From positions 1-19,417 of the forward strand of contig CAYFLU010000053.1 in NCBI GenBank assembly GCA_964343975.1: a DNA stretch of 19,417 bases, read 5' to 3'. The translations under genes and the position numbers were made by a program. Below, piece by piece: positions 1 to 7,086 of the stretch; position 1 is the stretch's first letter, and each line of letters begins with the position of its first letter. The notes under the pieces were generated by a model. The model had not been told where the DNA came from, made no database searches, and saw only the letters and a program-made list of their open reading frames with translations. Source of the DNA: SCUN01 sp964343975. GTDB taxonomy: Bacteria > Acidobacteriota > Vicinamibacteria > Vicinamibacterales > SCN-69-37.

Positions 1-1
1 C

Positions 2-736
2 TGGAACATCGACGACGGCACGGGCCTCGTGCGCGGCGCCAACATCTTCGGACCGGCCGAGGCGGCCACGATTCTCGCGCAGTACCTGAAGCCGTTCGAA
101 TCATGGGGCGTCTACGGCGCGCTGCCGTCAACGGCGCGCGTCGAGGGCGGCACCGACAGCGGCGCATTCGCGGTGGCCGGCCTGCCGGGCATCGGCACGA
201 GCCAAGACACGATCGAATACAACACGATCACCTGGCACTCGAACCTCGACAACTACGACCGCATCGTGGCCGACGACGTGATGAAGAACGCCGTCATCTC
301 GGCGTCGGTGATGTGGGGCCTCGCGAACCGCGATCAGCTGCTGCCGCGCTACGCGGACAAGGACTTCCCCGCGATCCCGGCAGGGCGTGGCGCGGGCGCC
401 GGCCCGGCCGCGGGCCCGGGTGGCCGCGGCGGCGCCGCGCCAACCGGCCCGCAGCCGGCCGAAGCGCACGTGTTCGCGGCGAGGAAAGGCGCGGCGCTGA
501 CCGTGCCGGCCAAGAGCCTGATCGTGCCGCCGTCCGGCGCCACGGAAGTGACGACGCCGGCACGCTCGGTGGCGATGGCCTCGAAGCCCGCCCACGGCAC
601 CGTCACGATGAAGGCCGACGGCGCGTTCACCTACACGCCGGCGGCCGCCTTCACGGGCACTGACACGTTCACCTACACGATGAAGACGGGCGACACGACC
701 TCCGCCCCAGGCACGATCACGATCATCGTCAAGTAA
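2..736 (+). CDS. M28-family metallopeptidase with C-terminal Ig-like domain (3' part only)
   Basis: The gene is cut by the left edge; 244 codons are visible in the frame beginning at base 2. The first ~110 residues match the C-terminal half of the M28 aminopeptidase/carboxypeptidase Q-like fold: a GGTDSGAF segment (visible residues ~49-56), where the Asp sits as in the family's metal/substrate region, and TWHSNLDNYDRI (~77-88), whose His is the usual last zinc ligand. A Gly/Ala/Pro-rich linker with GGRGG follows (~126-152). The last ~80 residues look like a cadherin/Big_9-type Ig domain (DGAFTYTP, FTGTDTFTY, TITIIV). These enzymes are normally secreted and trim peptides in the periplasm or outside the cell; the signal peptide would lie upstream, out of view. 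A strong hairpin begins 7 nt after the stop. The family is clear, the substrate is not. Confidence 0.85.
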   Translation, partial: WNIDDGTGLVRGANIFGPAEAATILAQYLKPFESWGVYGALPSTARVEGGTDSGAFAVAGLPGIGTSQDTIEYNTITWHSNLDNYDRIVADDVMKNAVISASVMWGLANRDQLLPRYADKDFPAIPAGRGAGAGPAAGPGGRGGAAPTGPQPAEAHVFAARKGAALTVPAKSLIVPPSGATEVTTPARSVAMASKPAHGTVTMKADGAFTYTPAAAFTGTDTFTYTMKTGDTTSAPGTITIIVK

Positions 737-742
737 CCCCAC

Positions 743-775
743 CGGCGACACGGAGGCGACGCCTCCGTGTCGCCG
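743..775 (+). terminator. Perfect 15-bp hairpin just after the M28 peptidase stop
   Basis: Bases 743-757 and 761-775 are perfect reverse complements around a 3-nt loop (gac). The hairpin starts 7 nt after the peptidase stop codon, so it is placed like a transcription terminator or 3'-end stabiliser. No T-run follows, so it would not be a canonical intrinsic terminator. The arms are built from the same CTCCGTGTCG word that makes up the adjacent tandem repeat, so the hairpin may be an inverted copy of the repeat that has been co-opted. Confidence 0.5.
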
Positions 776-785
776 CGTTGCTGCA

Positions 786-907
786 CCTCCGTGTCTCCGT
801 GCCTCCGTGTCGGCTTTCCCCAAGCCCCCTCCGTGTCTCCGTGCCTCCGTGTCGCCTTTCCCCAGCCCCCTCCGTGTCTCCGAGTCTCCGTGTCGCCCTT
901 CTCCCTG
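786..907. repeat. 41/42-bp tandem repeat (about 2.8 copies) built of CTCCGTGT sub-units
   Basis: Three successive units begin at 786, 828 and 869; each starts with CCTCCGTGTCTCCGTG or a near-copy and ends with a pyrimidine-rich spacer (CTTTCCCCAAGCC-like). Units 1 and 2 are nearly identical; unit 3 has diverged (CCGAGTCTCCG) and fades out near 907. Within each unit the 8-9-bp word CTCCGTGT/CTCCGTGC recurs three times. The block lies between the M28 peptidase and the TonB receptor. An open frame runs through it and continues into the receptor, but the encoded Arg/Pro/Ser/Cys-rich peptide reflects the repeat and is unlikely to be real protein. On the minus strand it reads ACACGGAG-type words, a kind of intergenic repeat I recall from other bacterial genomes. 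Confidence 0.85.
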
Positions 908-954
908 TTGTTTTCCGAAACCCTGCCCCGATTTTCCGCGTCGTAACCAAGGCA

Positions 955-3426
955 ATGTCTCGCTTCGCGTCGCTCGTCCTCGTCCTCCTGTTCAGCAGTG
1001 CGGCCTACGCCCAGACCCCGACCCGCACTTTCGCCGGCGTAGTCCAGCGATCTGACACGCTGGCCCCGATTCCGAATGCCGCCGTCGTGGCCTCCGGCCA
1101 GGCGGCCGTCACCGACAAGGACGGCAAGTTCTCGCTCACGCTGGCGCCGGGCAAGGTGTCGGTGGAAGTGACGGCGGAAGGCTTCTTCCTCGTGGCGACC
1201 ACGGTGGACCTCACCGACCACGACGTGCTCGACGCGCAGTTCACGCTCGCGGCCAACGCGACGCTCTCGACAACGGTCGACGTCGTGGGCCGGGCGCCAA
1301 CGGTGTCACCGGCCGCGACGCCTGTGGCGCCGACCGACGTGCTGAAGACGGCCGGTTCGCTCGACAACGTGTTTCGCACCTTGCAGACGCTGCCGGGCGT
1401 GGCGGCGACGCAAGACTTCAGCTCGCGGCTCACCGTGCGCGGCGGCGCGCCGGATCAGAACCTCACGGTGATGGACGGCGTCGAGATCCACGATCCCTAC
1501 CGGCTCTTCGGCCTCACGAGCGCGTTCAATCCGGAGACCATCCGCCGCTTCGAGCTGGCCACGGGGGGCTTCAGCGCGAAGTACGGCGACCGGCTGTCGT
1601 CGCTCCTCGTGATCGAGAACCGCGATGGCGATGGCGCGCGGCGGTTCGGCGGCACGGCTTCGCTGAGCGCGACCGACGCGAACTTCGTGACCGAAGGCGG
1701 CTGGAAGAGCGGGCAGCGCGGCTCGTGGCTCCTCACGGCCCGCCGCACGTATTACGACCTCGTCGCCTCGAAGGTCGCCAAGCAGGACTTCCCCGGCTTC
1801 AACGACGTGCAGGGCAAGGGCACGTGGGAATGGAACGGCGCGCGGAAGCTCACGGTGTTCGGCCTGCGGAGCCGTCAGTCGGCCGCGCTGAACATCGACG
1901 ACGACAACGCGCGCGGCGAGTTCGACAACACGACCGACAACGACCTCACGTGGGCCCGGTTCGACAGCGCGATCGGCTCGCGCGGCCACTCGATGACGGT
2001 GGCCGGCTACTCGAACACGCGGCAAACGCTCGGCGTGTCGGCGCTGTTTCAGAACAAGGGCCAGCGCTCGAACGCGCCGGAAGACGCCTTCGGCACGGCG
2101 AACGTCACGTTCACGCAGGAACTCAACGTGGCCGACCGCTCGGTGCGTCAGGAGTTTGCGTGGTCGCTCGGCGCGCACACGATCGAAGCCGGCGGCGAAT
2201 TGCATCACCTCACGACGAAGCTGAAGTTCGTCATCAGCGGCGACCGCAACACGTCGGCGGCCAACGGCTCGAGCGTGCAGGGCGGCGTCGGGCTGCCGGA
2301 TCTCCTCGACTCGACGCGCACGTCAACGCGTGGCGGCGTGTGGCTCATCGACACGTGGCGCCTCGGCACGCATGCGAACCTCGAGGGCGGCGTGCGCGTG
2401 GACCGCATCGGCCTCACCGAGGAAACGACGCTGTCGCCGCGACTGGCGCTGTCGTGGGTGCTCTCGCCGACGCTGAGCGTCCGCGCCGGCATCGGGCAGT
2501 ACACGCAGAGCCCCGGCTACGAGAAGTCGGCGCAGAGCGACTACGTGCTCGATTACTCGGCGGTGCCGGCCACCACGCTCAAGAGCGAGCGCGCCCTGCT
2601 CACCTCCATCGGCGTCGAGCGCGGCTTCGCGAGCGGCCTCAGCGCGAAAGTCGAGGCGTACTACAAGACCCTCAGCGACGGCCTGATCGGCCGCCTCGAA
2701 ACCGAGACCGAGCGCCGCGCCCGCATCGCGAAGTACGACTTCCCCGCTGCGCTCGCCTCGAGCATTCCCACCGATCCGATCATCACGACCACACCGACCA
2801 ATGACGGCAAAGGCCGGGCGTACGGCCTCGACGTGCTCGTGTCTCGCATGACGGCGCCGACCGATGCGCGGCTCCGCGGGTGGATCTCTTACACCTGGGG
2901 CAAAGCCGAGCGCGAAGCCTACGGCCGCACGTATCCGTTCGAGTACGACCGTCGCCATGCGATCGCCGCCGTGCTCACGTACCGCCTGTCGGATCGATGG
3001 GAGTTGGCGGCCACGTCGCGGTGGGCCACCGGCTTCCCGCGTACCGCGCCGTTGGGCTTGCGCGTGGCGTCAACCGCCGACACGAGCGACATCGATCGTG
3101 ACGGCAACACCACGGAGTTGATTCCGCTCCGCGACAGCGCGGGCCGGCTCGTGTATCAGGTGAACTATGGCGGCGTGGCGAATCTCAACACGTCGCGCCT
3201 GCCCGACTTCGCGCGCACCGACGTGCGCGCCACGTGGCGACCGCGCGGCGCCGACGGACGATGGGAGTTCTATCTCGAAGTGCTGAACATCCTGAACCGC
3301 AAGAACGCCGGACAGCTGCAGGCGGAACTCGCGTACGACCCGACGTCGACGACGCCCAAGATCGTCGAGAAGGCGGACCAGTCGGTGCCGCGCCTGCCGA
3401 CGATCGGCCTGCGGTGGCGGTTCTAG
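955..3426 (+). CDS. TonB-dependent outer-membrane receptor, Oar-like, with carboxypeptidase-regulatory domain
   Basis: An 823-aa outer-membrane transporter. The ATG at 955 was chosen because it opens a clean signal peptide (MSRFASLVLVLLFSSAAYA, cleavage near residue 19); the frame stays open upstream to 778, but only through the tandem repeat. Domains: carboxypeptidase-regulatory-like beta-sandwich (~24-98), plug (~124-225, with LPGV, LTVRGG and DGVEIHDPYRLFG typical of plugs), then a long beta-barrel ending in Phe (RLPTIGLRWRF), the usual outer-membrane assembly signature. Such receptors bind large substrates at the surface and import them using TonB/ExbBD energy. The ligand cannot be read from sequence; a secreted peptidase upstream fits peptide or polymer scavenging, but this is inference. 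A weak AAGG lies just before the start. Its stop overlaps the stop of the convergent gene (TAG/CTA at 3423-3426). Confidence 0.9.
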   Translation: MSRFASLVLVLLFSSAAYAQTPTRTFAGVVQRSDTLAPIPNAAVVASGQAAVTDKDGKFSLTLAPGKVSVEVTAEGFFLVATTVDLTDHDVLDAQFTLAANATLSTTVDVVGRAPTVSPAATPVAPTDVLKTAGSLDNVFRTLQTLPGVAATQDFSSRLTVRGGAPDQNLTVMDGVEIHDPYRLFGLTSAFNPETIRRFELATGGFSAKYGDRLSSLLVIENRDGDGARRFGGTASLSATDANFVTEGGWKSGQRGSWLLTARRTYYDLVASKVAKQDFPGFNDVQGKGTWEWNGARKLTVFGLRSRQSAALNIDDDNARGEFDNTTDNDLTWARFDSAIGSRGHSMTVAGYSNTRQTLGVSALFQNKGQRSNAPEDAFGTANVTFTQELNVADRSVRQEFAWSLGAHTIEAGGELHHLTTKLKFVISGDRNTSAANGSSVQGGVGLPDLLDSTRTSTRGGVWLIDTWRLGTHANLEGGVRVDRIGLTEETTLSPRLALSWVLSPTLSVRAGIGQYTQSPGYEKSAQSDYVLDYSAVPATTLKSERALLTSIGVERGFASGLSAKVEAYYKTLSDGLIGRLETETERRARIAKYDFPAALASSIPTDPIITTTPTNDGKGRAYGLDVLVSRMTAPTDARLRGWISYTWGKAEREAYGRTYPFEYDRRHAIAAVLTYRLSDRWELAATSRWATGFPRTAPLGLRVASTADTSDIDRDGNTTELIPLRDSAGRLVYQVNYGGVANLNTSRLPDFARTDVRATWRPRGADGRWEFYLEVLNILNRKNAGQLQAELAYDPTSTTPKIVEKADQSVPRLPTIGLRWRF

Positions 3427-4562
3427 TGCTTCTCGCAGCCGGCAGTGTCCGGCTGCATCGGGCGTAGGAACGTCGTGTTGAGGCCGCCGCCACCGCCGCG
3501 GCCACCGAACCCGCCGCCGCCGAAGCCGGCGCCCGTGCGGCCCGGCCCGGTGTAGATGAACGTGCTCGTGTCATCGAGCGGCAGCTGCGCCACATTGCAG
3601 AGGAACTGGTTCTCGACGCCGTTGCGCGTCAGATACTGCTCCACGTTCGACAGATAGAACGCCGACACGACGGCGTTGTGTTCCTTCAGATACTTGCCGA
3701 CGGCGCGGATCGCCTTCGGTCCGGCGAAGTCGCCCACCACCGGCACGAGCAGGTTGCGCGTCTCGAAGTCCTTCATCGCGTTCCAGTTCGCTTCATTCGC
3801 CAGAAACCCGCGATTGAGCCCGGTGCCGTCGTCGAGCGCCTGAATCTCGGCGTAGGTACCCATGTTGCCGAAGCCGCCGCGACCGCCGCCGCGCGCGCCA
3901 CGTCCGGCCATGCTGTAGGTGAGCTGCGGCCCGCCGTTGAAGAACGCGGTCTTGTAGACGTAGTCGATGCCGGGCAGATCGTCGGGGTGGAGCGCGAAGC
4001 CGTGCTTCTTCGTGAGCCAGTCGCCGACCGCCTTGAGGTTGGCTTGATAGAGCTCTTCGCTCGGCGCCACCGCGTTGAACCCGTTCATGAGCTCGGTCAC
4101 GCTCGAGGTGGCCGTGAGGCCGTCCGGGCGCTTGCGGCTGAAGAGGCGCGAGAGGAAGTCGGCGCGGTTCTCCGACATCTCGAAGAGCGCCTTGTAGAGG
4201 AGCTGCTCGTGCAGATTGCCGCGACGCACGTCGAAGATGATCGCGATCTGCGGCTTCAGCGCGAGGATATAGGGATAGTTCTGCTCCGGGCCGACACCGA
4301 GATACACGCGGCCCGGCTTGGCGCGTTTGAGGAGCTCGGGAATCGCGACCTGATAGCCGCGCTCATTCGACAGGAAGTTGTCGGACTGGAACTCGCCGTT
4401 GGTCTCCGACACGAGCTCGCTCAGTTCCCAGAACTCCTTGTCGGTGAGCTGGGCCGGAAACTGCGGCGTGCGCGCTTCCACACGCGGCCACAGCGCCGAC
4501 AGGGCGAACGTGAGTGCCAGCGACGCGCCCCAGGCGCGCGCAACGGAAGCCGTGATGCGCAT
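3423..4562 (-). CDS. Exported protein of unknown function with Rossmann-like N-terminal half and glycine-rich inserts
   Basis: A 379-aa protein. The ATG at 4562 gives a signal peptide (hydrophobic ~8-24, WPRVEA near residue 30); an earlier in-frame start at 4592 is possible but spoils it. Residues 85-117 (RVYLGVGPEQNYPYI, then IIFDVRRGNL) have the beta-loop-alpha/acidic-end pattern of a nucleotide- or SAM-binding Rossmann fold. The LYKALFEMSENRADFLSRLFSRK stretch (~122-144) resembles the conserved uncharacterised family I recall as LIC_10091-like. Two low-complexity inserts stand out: GRGARGGGRGGFG (~220-232) and a Gly/Phe-rich run (~344-360). It is convergent with, and overlaps by 4 nt, the TonB receptor, and lies 42 nt downstream of the chemotaxis gene on the same strand. 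Cys322 and Cys376 could form a disulfide if exported. No function is assigned; the fold is inference. Confidence 0.8.
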   Translation of the reverse strand: MRITASVARAWGASLALTFALSALWPRVEARTPQFPAQLTDKEFWELSELVSETNGEFQSDNFLSNERGYQVAIPELLKRAKPGRVYLGVGPEQNYPYILALKPQIAIIFDVRRGNLHEQLLYKALFEMSENRADFLSRLFSRKRPDGLTATSSVTELMNGFNAVAPSEELYQANLKAVGDWLTKKHGFALHPDDLPGIDYVYKTAFFNGGPQLTYSMAGRGARGGGRGGFGNMGTYAEIQALDDGTGLNRGFLANEANWNAMKDFETRNLLVPVVGDFAGPKAIRAVGKYLKEHNAVVSAFYLSNVEQYLTRNGVENQFLCNVAQLPLDDTSTFIYTGPGRTGAGFGGGGFGGRGGGGGLNTTFLRPMQPDTAGCEKH

Positions 4563-4575
4563 AGGCGGGCATCTT

Positions 4576-4605
4576 AGCGCAGCGCCCGCCACCCCGCGCG
4601 GCGCT
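4576..4605 (-). terminator. Possible GC-rich hairpin after the chemotaxis gene
   Basis: Bases 4576-4585 and 4596-4605 pair over ten positions with one mismatch around a 10-nt loop, directly at the chemotaxis gene's stop codon. There is no T-run. It may separate the chemotaxis transcript from the next gene downstream, but in such GC-rich DNA a stem like this can arise by chance. Confidence 0.3.
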
Positions 4606-6107
4606 TATGCCGCCTTGGCCCGGGTCGCTTCCTCGATGAGCACCTTGGCCGCCACGGAGCCGGCCGGCGGCGGCGCACTGATCCCGAGCATGCGCTCGAG
4701 CCCCTGCAGCGCCGAGAGCGTCTCTTCCGCCTGCGCGCTGAGCTGCTCGCTCGCCGCCGCGCTGCCCTCGGCCGTGGCCGCGGATTCCTGCGTGACGCGC
4801 TCGATCTGCCGCACCGCCTCACGGATCTGGTCGAAGCCCGACACCTGATGCGCGGTCGACTCGGCGACGGCGTCGATGAGCCCCTTCACGCGCGTGGAGT
4901 TGCCGGCAAGCGCGCTGATCGACGACTCGACGGCGCCCACGCGCGCGCCGCCGCGCTGCGCGCTCTCGGCCGACTCGGAGATCAGATCGGCCGTGTCGCG
5001 CGCGGCCTGCGACGACCGCTGCGCCAGGCTCCGCACTTCGTCAGCGACGACGGCAAAGCCCATGCCCGCCTCGCCCGCGCGGGCCGCTTCGACCGCGGCG
5101 TTCAGCGCCAGGATGTTCGTCTGGAAGGCGATCTCGTCGATCGCCTTGATGATCTTCGACACCTTCGTGCTCGAGTCGGTGATTTCCTTCATCGCCACCA
5201 CAAGCTCACCGAGCGCGTGCCCGGCGGTGGTCACCATGCGCTCGCTTTCGGCAATTTGCGTCGCGGCGTCGCGGCAGCGGTCCGCGTTCTCGCGCGCCCC
5301 CTGCGCCATCTCCTGCATCGACGCCGACGTCTGCTCGACGGCCGCCGCCTGATGGGACGATCCGGACGCGAGCGTCTGCGCGAAGCCCGCCATCTGGTTC
5401 GACGCCATGGCCACTTCGTGCGCGCCTTCGCGCAGCTCGAGCGACACGGTCGTGAGCATGCGATCGATCCGGCGCAGCAACCAGCCGGCGCCCACGATGA
5501 TGACCACCGCGAGTGAGAGCAGCGCCAGCTGGAGGCGCCCGGATGAAGCTTTGGTCGCCTCCGCCGTGGTGCGGGCCGCCGTCATGTTCTCCGTCTCGGC
5601 CTTCAACATTTGCGAGGTCAACGCTTCGGCGATGTCGTCGCTGAACTTCTCGGAGTCCTTCATGGCCCGGTCGGCTTCCGCGGTGCGGAACGCCTTGGCC
5701 GCCACCGCGGCCTGTTCCGCCAGCGTCTTCCACTGAGCCATCGCCACCATGAGCTCGCGCGCCCGGCCGCGGTTGGCCTCGACGTTGGTCGACTCGCCGA
5801 GCGTGCGCGCCTGCGTCTCGAGTTCGGCGTACGACTGCTGGATCGTGTCCCACTCGGCGTCCACGCCCTGCCGGTCCTTGTTGTAGCCGGCCACCACGAT
5901 CATGTCGGCCGACGTGCTGAGGCGCATGGAGAGGTATTGGATGCGGGCCGCCGCCACGATCGACGGGGCGTCCTGACTGGTGATGGTGCGCACCTGATCG
6001 TTCAGGGCCGTAGCGGCACGCAGCGAACTCAGGCCGAACACGGCCACCACCGCCGCGATGGCGATGAAGGCCGCAAGCAACTGCTGACGAACACTCCAAT
6101 GCTTCAT
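4605..6107 (-). CDS. Methyl-accepting chemotaxis protein, membrane-bound, without HAMP domain
   Basis: A 500-aa transducer. TM1 is at ~10-27; a helical periplasmic region (~30-190, four-helix-bundle type) senses the signal; TM2 is at ~193-211; the cytoplasmic coiled-coil signalling domain runs to ~475. The hairpin tip that contacts CheA/CheW is clear: IAFQTNILALNAAVEAARAG (326-345) followed by GMGFAVVADEVRSLAQRS (348-365). After TM2 the sequence goes straight into the signalling helices (REGAHEVAMASNQM); I see no HAMP Pro or DExG motif. No CheR-tethering pentapeptide is present at the C-terminus. A GGGAG ribosome site lies at 6115-6119, 7 nt before the ATG. No che or flagellar genes are nearby, so this is an orphan receptor. 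It is divergent from the HDOD gene across about 100 nt that must hold both promoters. The ligand is unknown. Confidence 0.93.
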   Translation of the reverse strand: MKHWSVRQQLLAAFIAIAAVVAVFGLSSLRAATALNDQVRTITSQDAPSIVAAARIQYLSMRLSTSADMIVVAGYNKDRQGVDAEWDTIQQSYAELETQARTLGESTNVEANRGRARELMVAMAQWKTLAEQAAVAAKAFRTAEADRAMKDSEKFSDDIAEALTSQMLKAETENMTAARTTAEATKASSGRLQLALLSLAVVIIVGAGWLLRRIDRMLTTVSLELREGAHEVAMASNQMAGFAQTLASGSSHQAAAVEQTSASMQEMAQGARENADRCRDAATQIAESERMVTTAGHALGELVVAMKEITDSSTKVSKIIKAIDEIAFQTNILALNAAVEAARAGEAGMGFAVVADEVRSLAQRSSQAARDTADLISESAESAQRGGARVGAVESSISALAGNSTRVKGLIDAVAESTAHQVSGFDQIREAVRQIERVTQESAATAEGSAAASEQLSAQAEETLSALQGLERMLGISAPPPAGSVAAKVLIEEATRAKAA

Positions 6108-6201
6108 GGACCGACTCCCGTTAGAGGGGCAATCGGCCAGGAACGCCTATTCTGTATGCTCCCCCCTCAAGAAAAGTGGACGGGAGCCGATTGCACAGAA
6201 C

Positions 6202-6206
6202 GGAGG
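6202..6206 (+). promoter_or_regulatory. Ribosome binding site (GGAGG) fixing the HDOD start
   Basis: GGAGG lies 5 nt before GTG 6212. This decides against the longer open frame beginning at GTG 6176, which has no comparable site, and against ATG 6210, which is out of frame and stops after five codons. Confidence 0.75.
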
Positions 6207-6211
6207 ACCAT

Positions 6212-7054
6212 GTGCCAGTACCGCTGAAAGTCCGGCAGGGTCTCGGGACGCTCAAGCCACTCCCAGCGACCGCCAACCGTCTGATCTCCGCGCTCCAGCG
6301 CGAAGACACGTCGCTCGCCAGCGTGAGCGAGGTAATCGAGTACGACCAGGTGATCGCGGGCCGCGTCCTCCAGCTGGCCCGATCGGCGGCCTACTCCGGC
6401 AGCATGCCGATCAACGACGTGCACACCGCCACCATGCGGCTCGGCACGGGCACCATCCTGGAGCTGGTCCTCGGCGACTACCTCCGCACCCTCAAGATGA
6501 AGGCGCCGCTCTACGAGCTCGACGAAGACGATCTCTGGGCGCACGGCGCGGCCGCGAGCCTTGCGGTGCGCGCGCTCAAGCAGGAATGCCCGAAGACGCG
6601 CGTGCCCGACGCGGCGCAGGCGGCGGCGCTGATGCACGACATCGGCAAGCTCGTGCTCGTGCGCACCGTGCAGCTGCGGCCCGCCGACATCGTCGCGCGC
6701 GCCGAACAGGACCGCACGACGTGGGTGGAAGCCGAACGGGCGCTGATCGGCTGCGATCACGCCGAAGTGGGCGGCCTGCTCGCGCGCCACTGGGAGCTGC
6801 CGGAAGACCTCTGCCGCGGCATCGAGCATCACCACGACCAGCCGATCGTGAACCCCGAACCCATCATCGACGCGGTCGTGTTCGCGAACTACGTGGCCAA
6901 GTCGATCGGCACCGGGCTCGGCGCCGAAGGCCTCAACATCGGCATGGATCCGAAGGTGTCGCAGCGCCTCGGCGTCGATCATCCGACGTTCGATCGCATC
7001 TGCCTGCAGACCTTCAACTGGCTGACGGATCTCCGGCACACGATCGCCGCGTAG
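6212..7054 (+). CDS. HDOD-domain signalling protein
   Basis: A 280-aa soluble protein made essentially of one HDOD domain (~8-210) plus a C-terminal helical tail. The opening LKPLPATANRLISAL and the following VIEYDQVIAGRVLQLARSA are the classic HDOD start. Residues 141-150 read MHDIGKLVLV. Further His residues stand where HD phosphohydrolases have ligands: His111, His142-Asp143, Asp182-His183, His193 and His206-208. HDOD proteins are usually non-catalytic adaptors in chemotaxis, motility or second-messenger control, so the preserved HD-like set is notable but does not prove activity. The gene is divergent from the chemotaxis receptor, which suggests a shared signalling role (inference). The GTG start is supported by GGAGG at 6202-6206. 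Confidence 0.88.
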   Translation: MPVPLKVRQGLGTLKPLPATANRLISALQREDTSLASVSEVIEYDQVIAGRVLQLARSAAYSGSMPINDVHTATMRLGTGTILELVLGDYLRTLKMKAPLYELDEDDLWAHGAAASLAVRALKQECPKTRVPDAAQAAALMHDIGKLVLVRTVQLRPADIVARAEQDRTTWVEAERALIGCDHAEVGGLLARHWELPEDLCRGIEHHHDQPIVNPEPIIDAVVFANYVAKSIGTGLGAEGLNIGMDPKVSQRLGVDHPTFDRICLQTFNWLTDLRHTIAA

Positions 7055-7086
7055 CCCGCACTACACTGGATGGCGGAGGGCGTGAA

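Noticed and set aside
786..907. CRISPR array
   Set aside because: The repeats abut directly with no unique spacers and no cas genes are present.
778..954. N-terminal extension of the TonB receptor through the tandem repeat
   Set aside because: The peptide is a translation of the repeat; the signal peptide begins at ATG 955.
4810..5510. Plus-strand open frames opposite the chemotaxis gene
   Set aside because: Arg/His-rich products without motifs; the minus-strand MCP hairpin motif is unmistakable.
6106..7086. Long in-frame upstream extension of the PLP enzyme
   Set aside because: It overlaps the HDOD gene in another frame, gives Arg/Ala-rich nonsense, and ATG 7087 has an excellent GGAGGG ribosome site.
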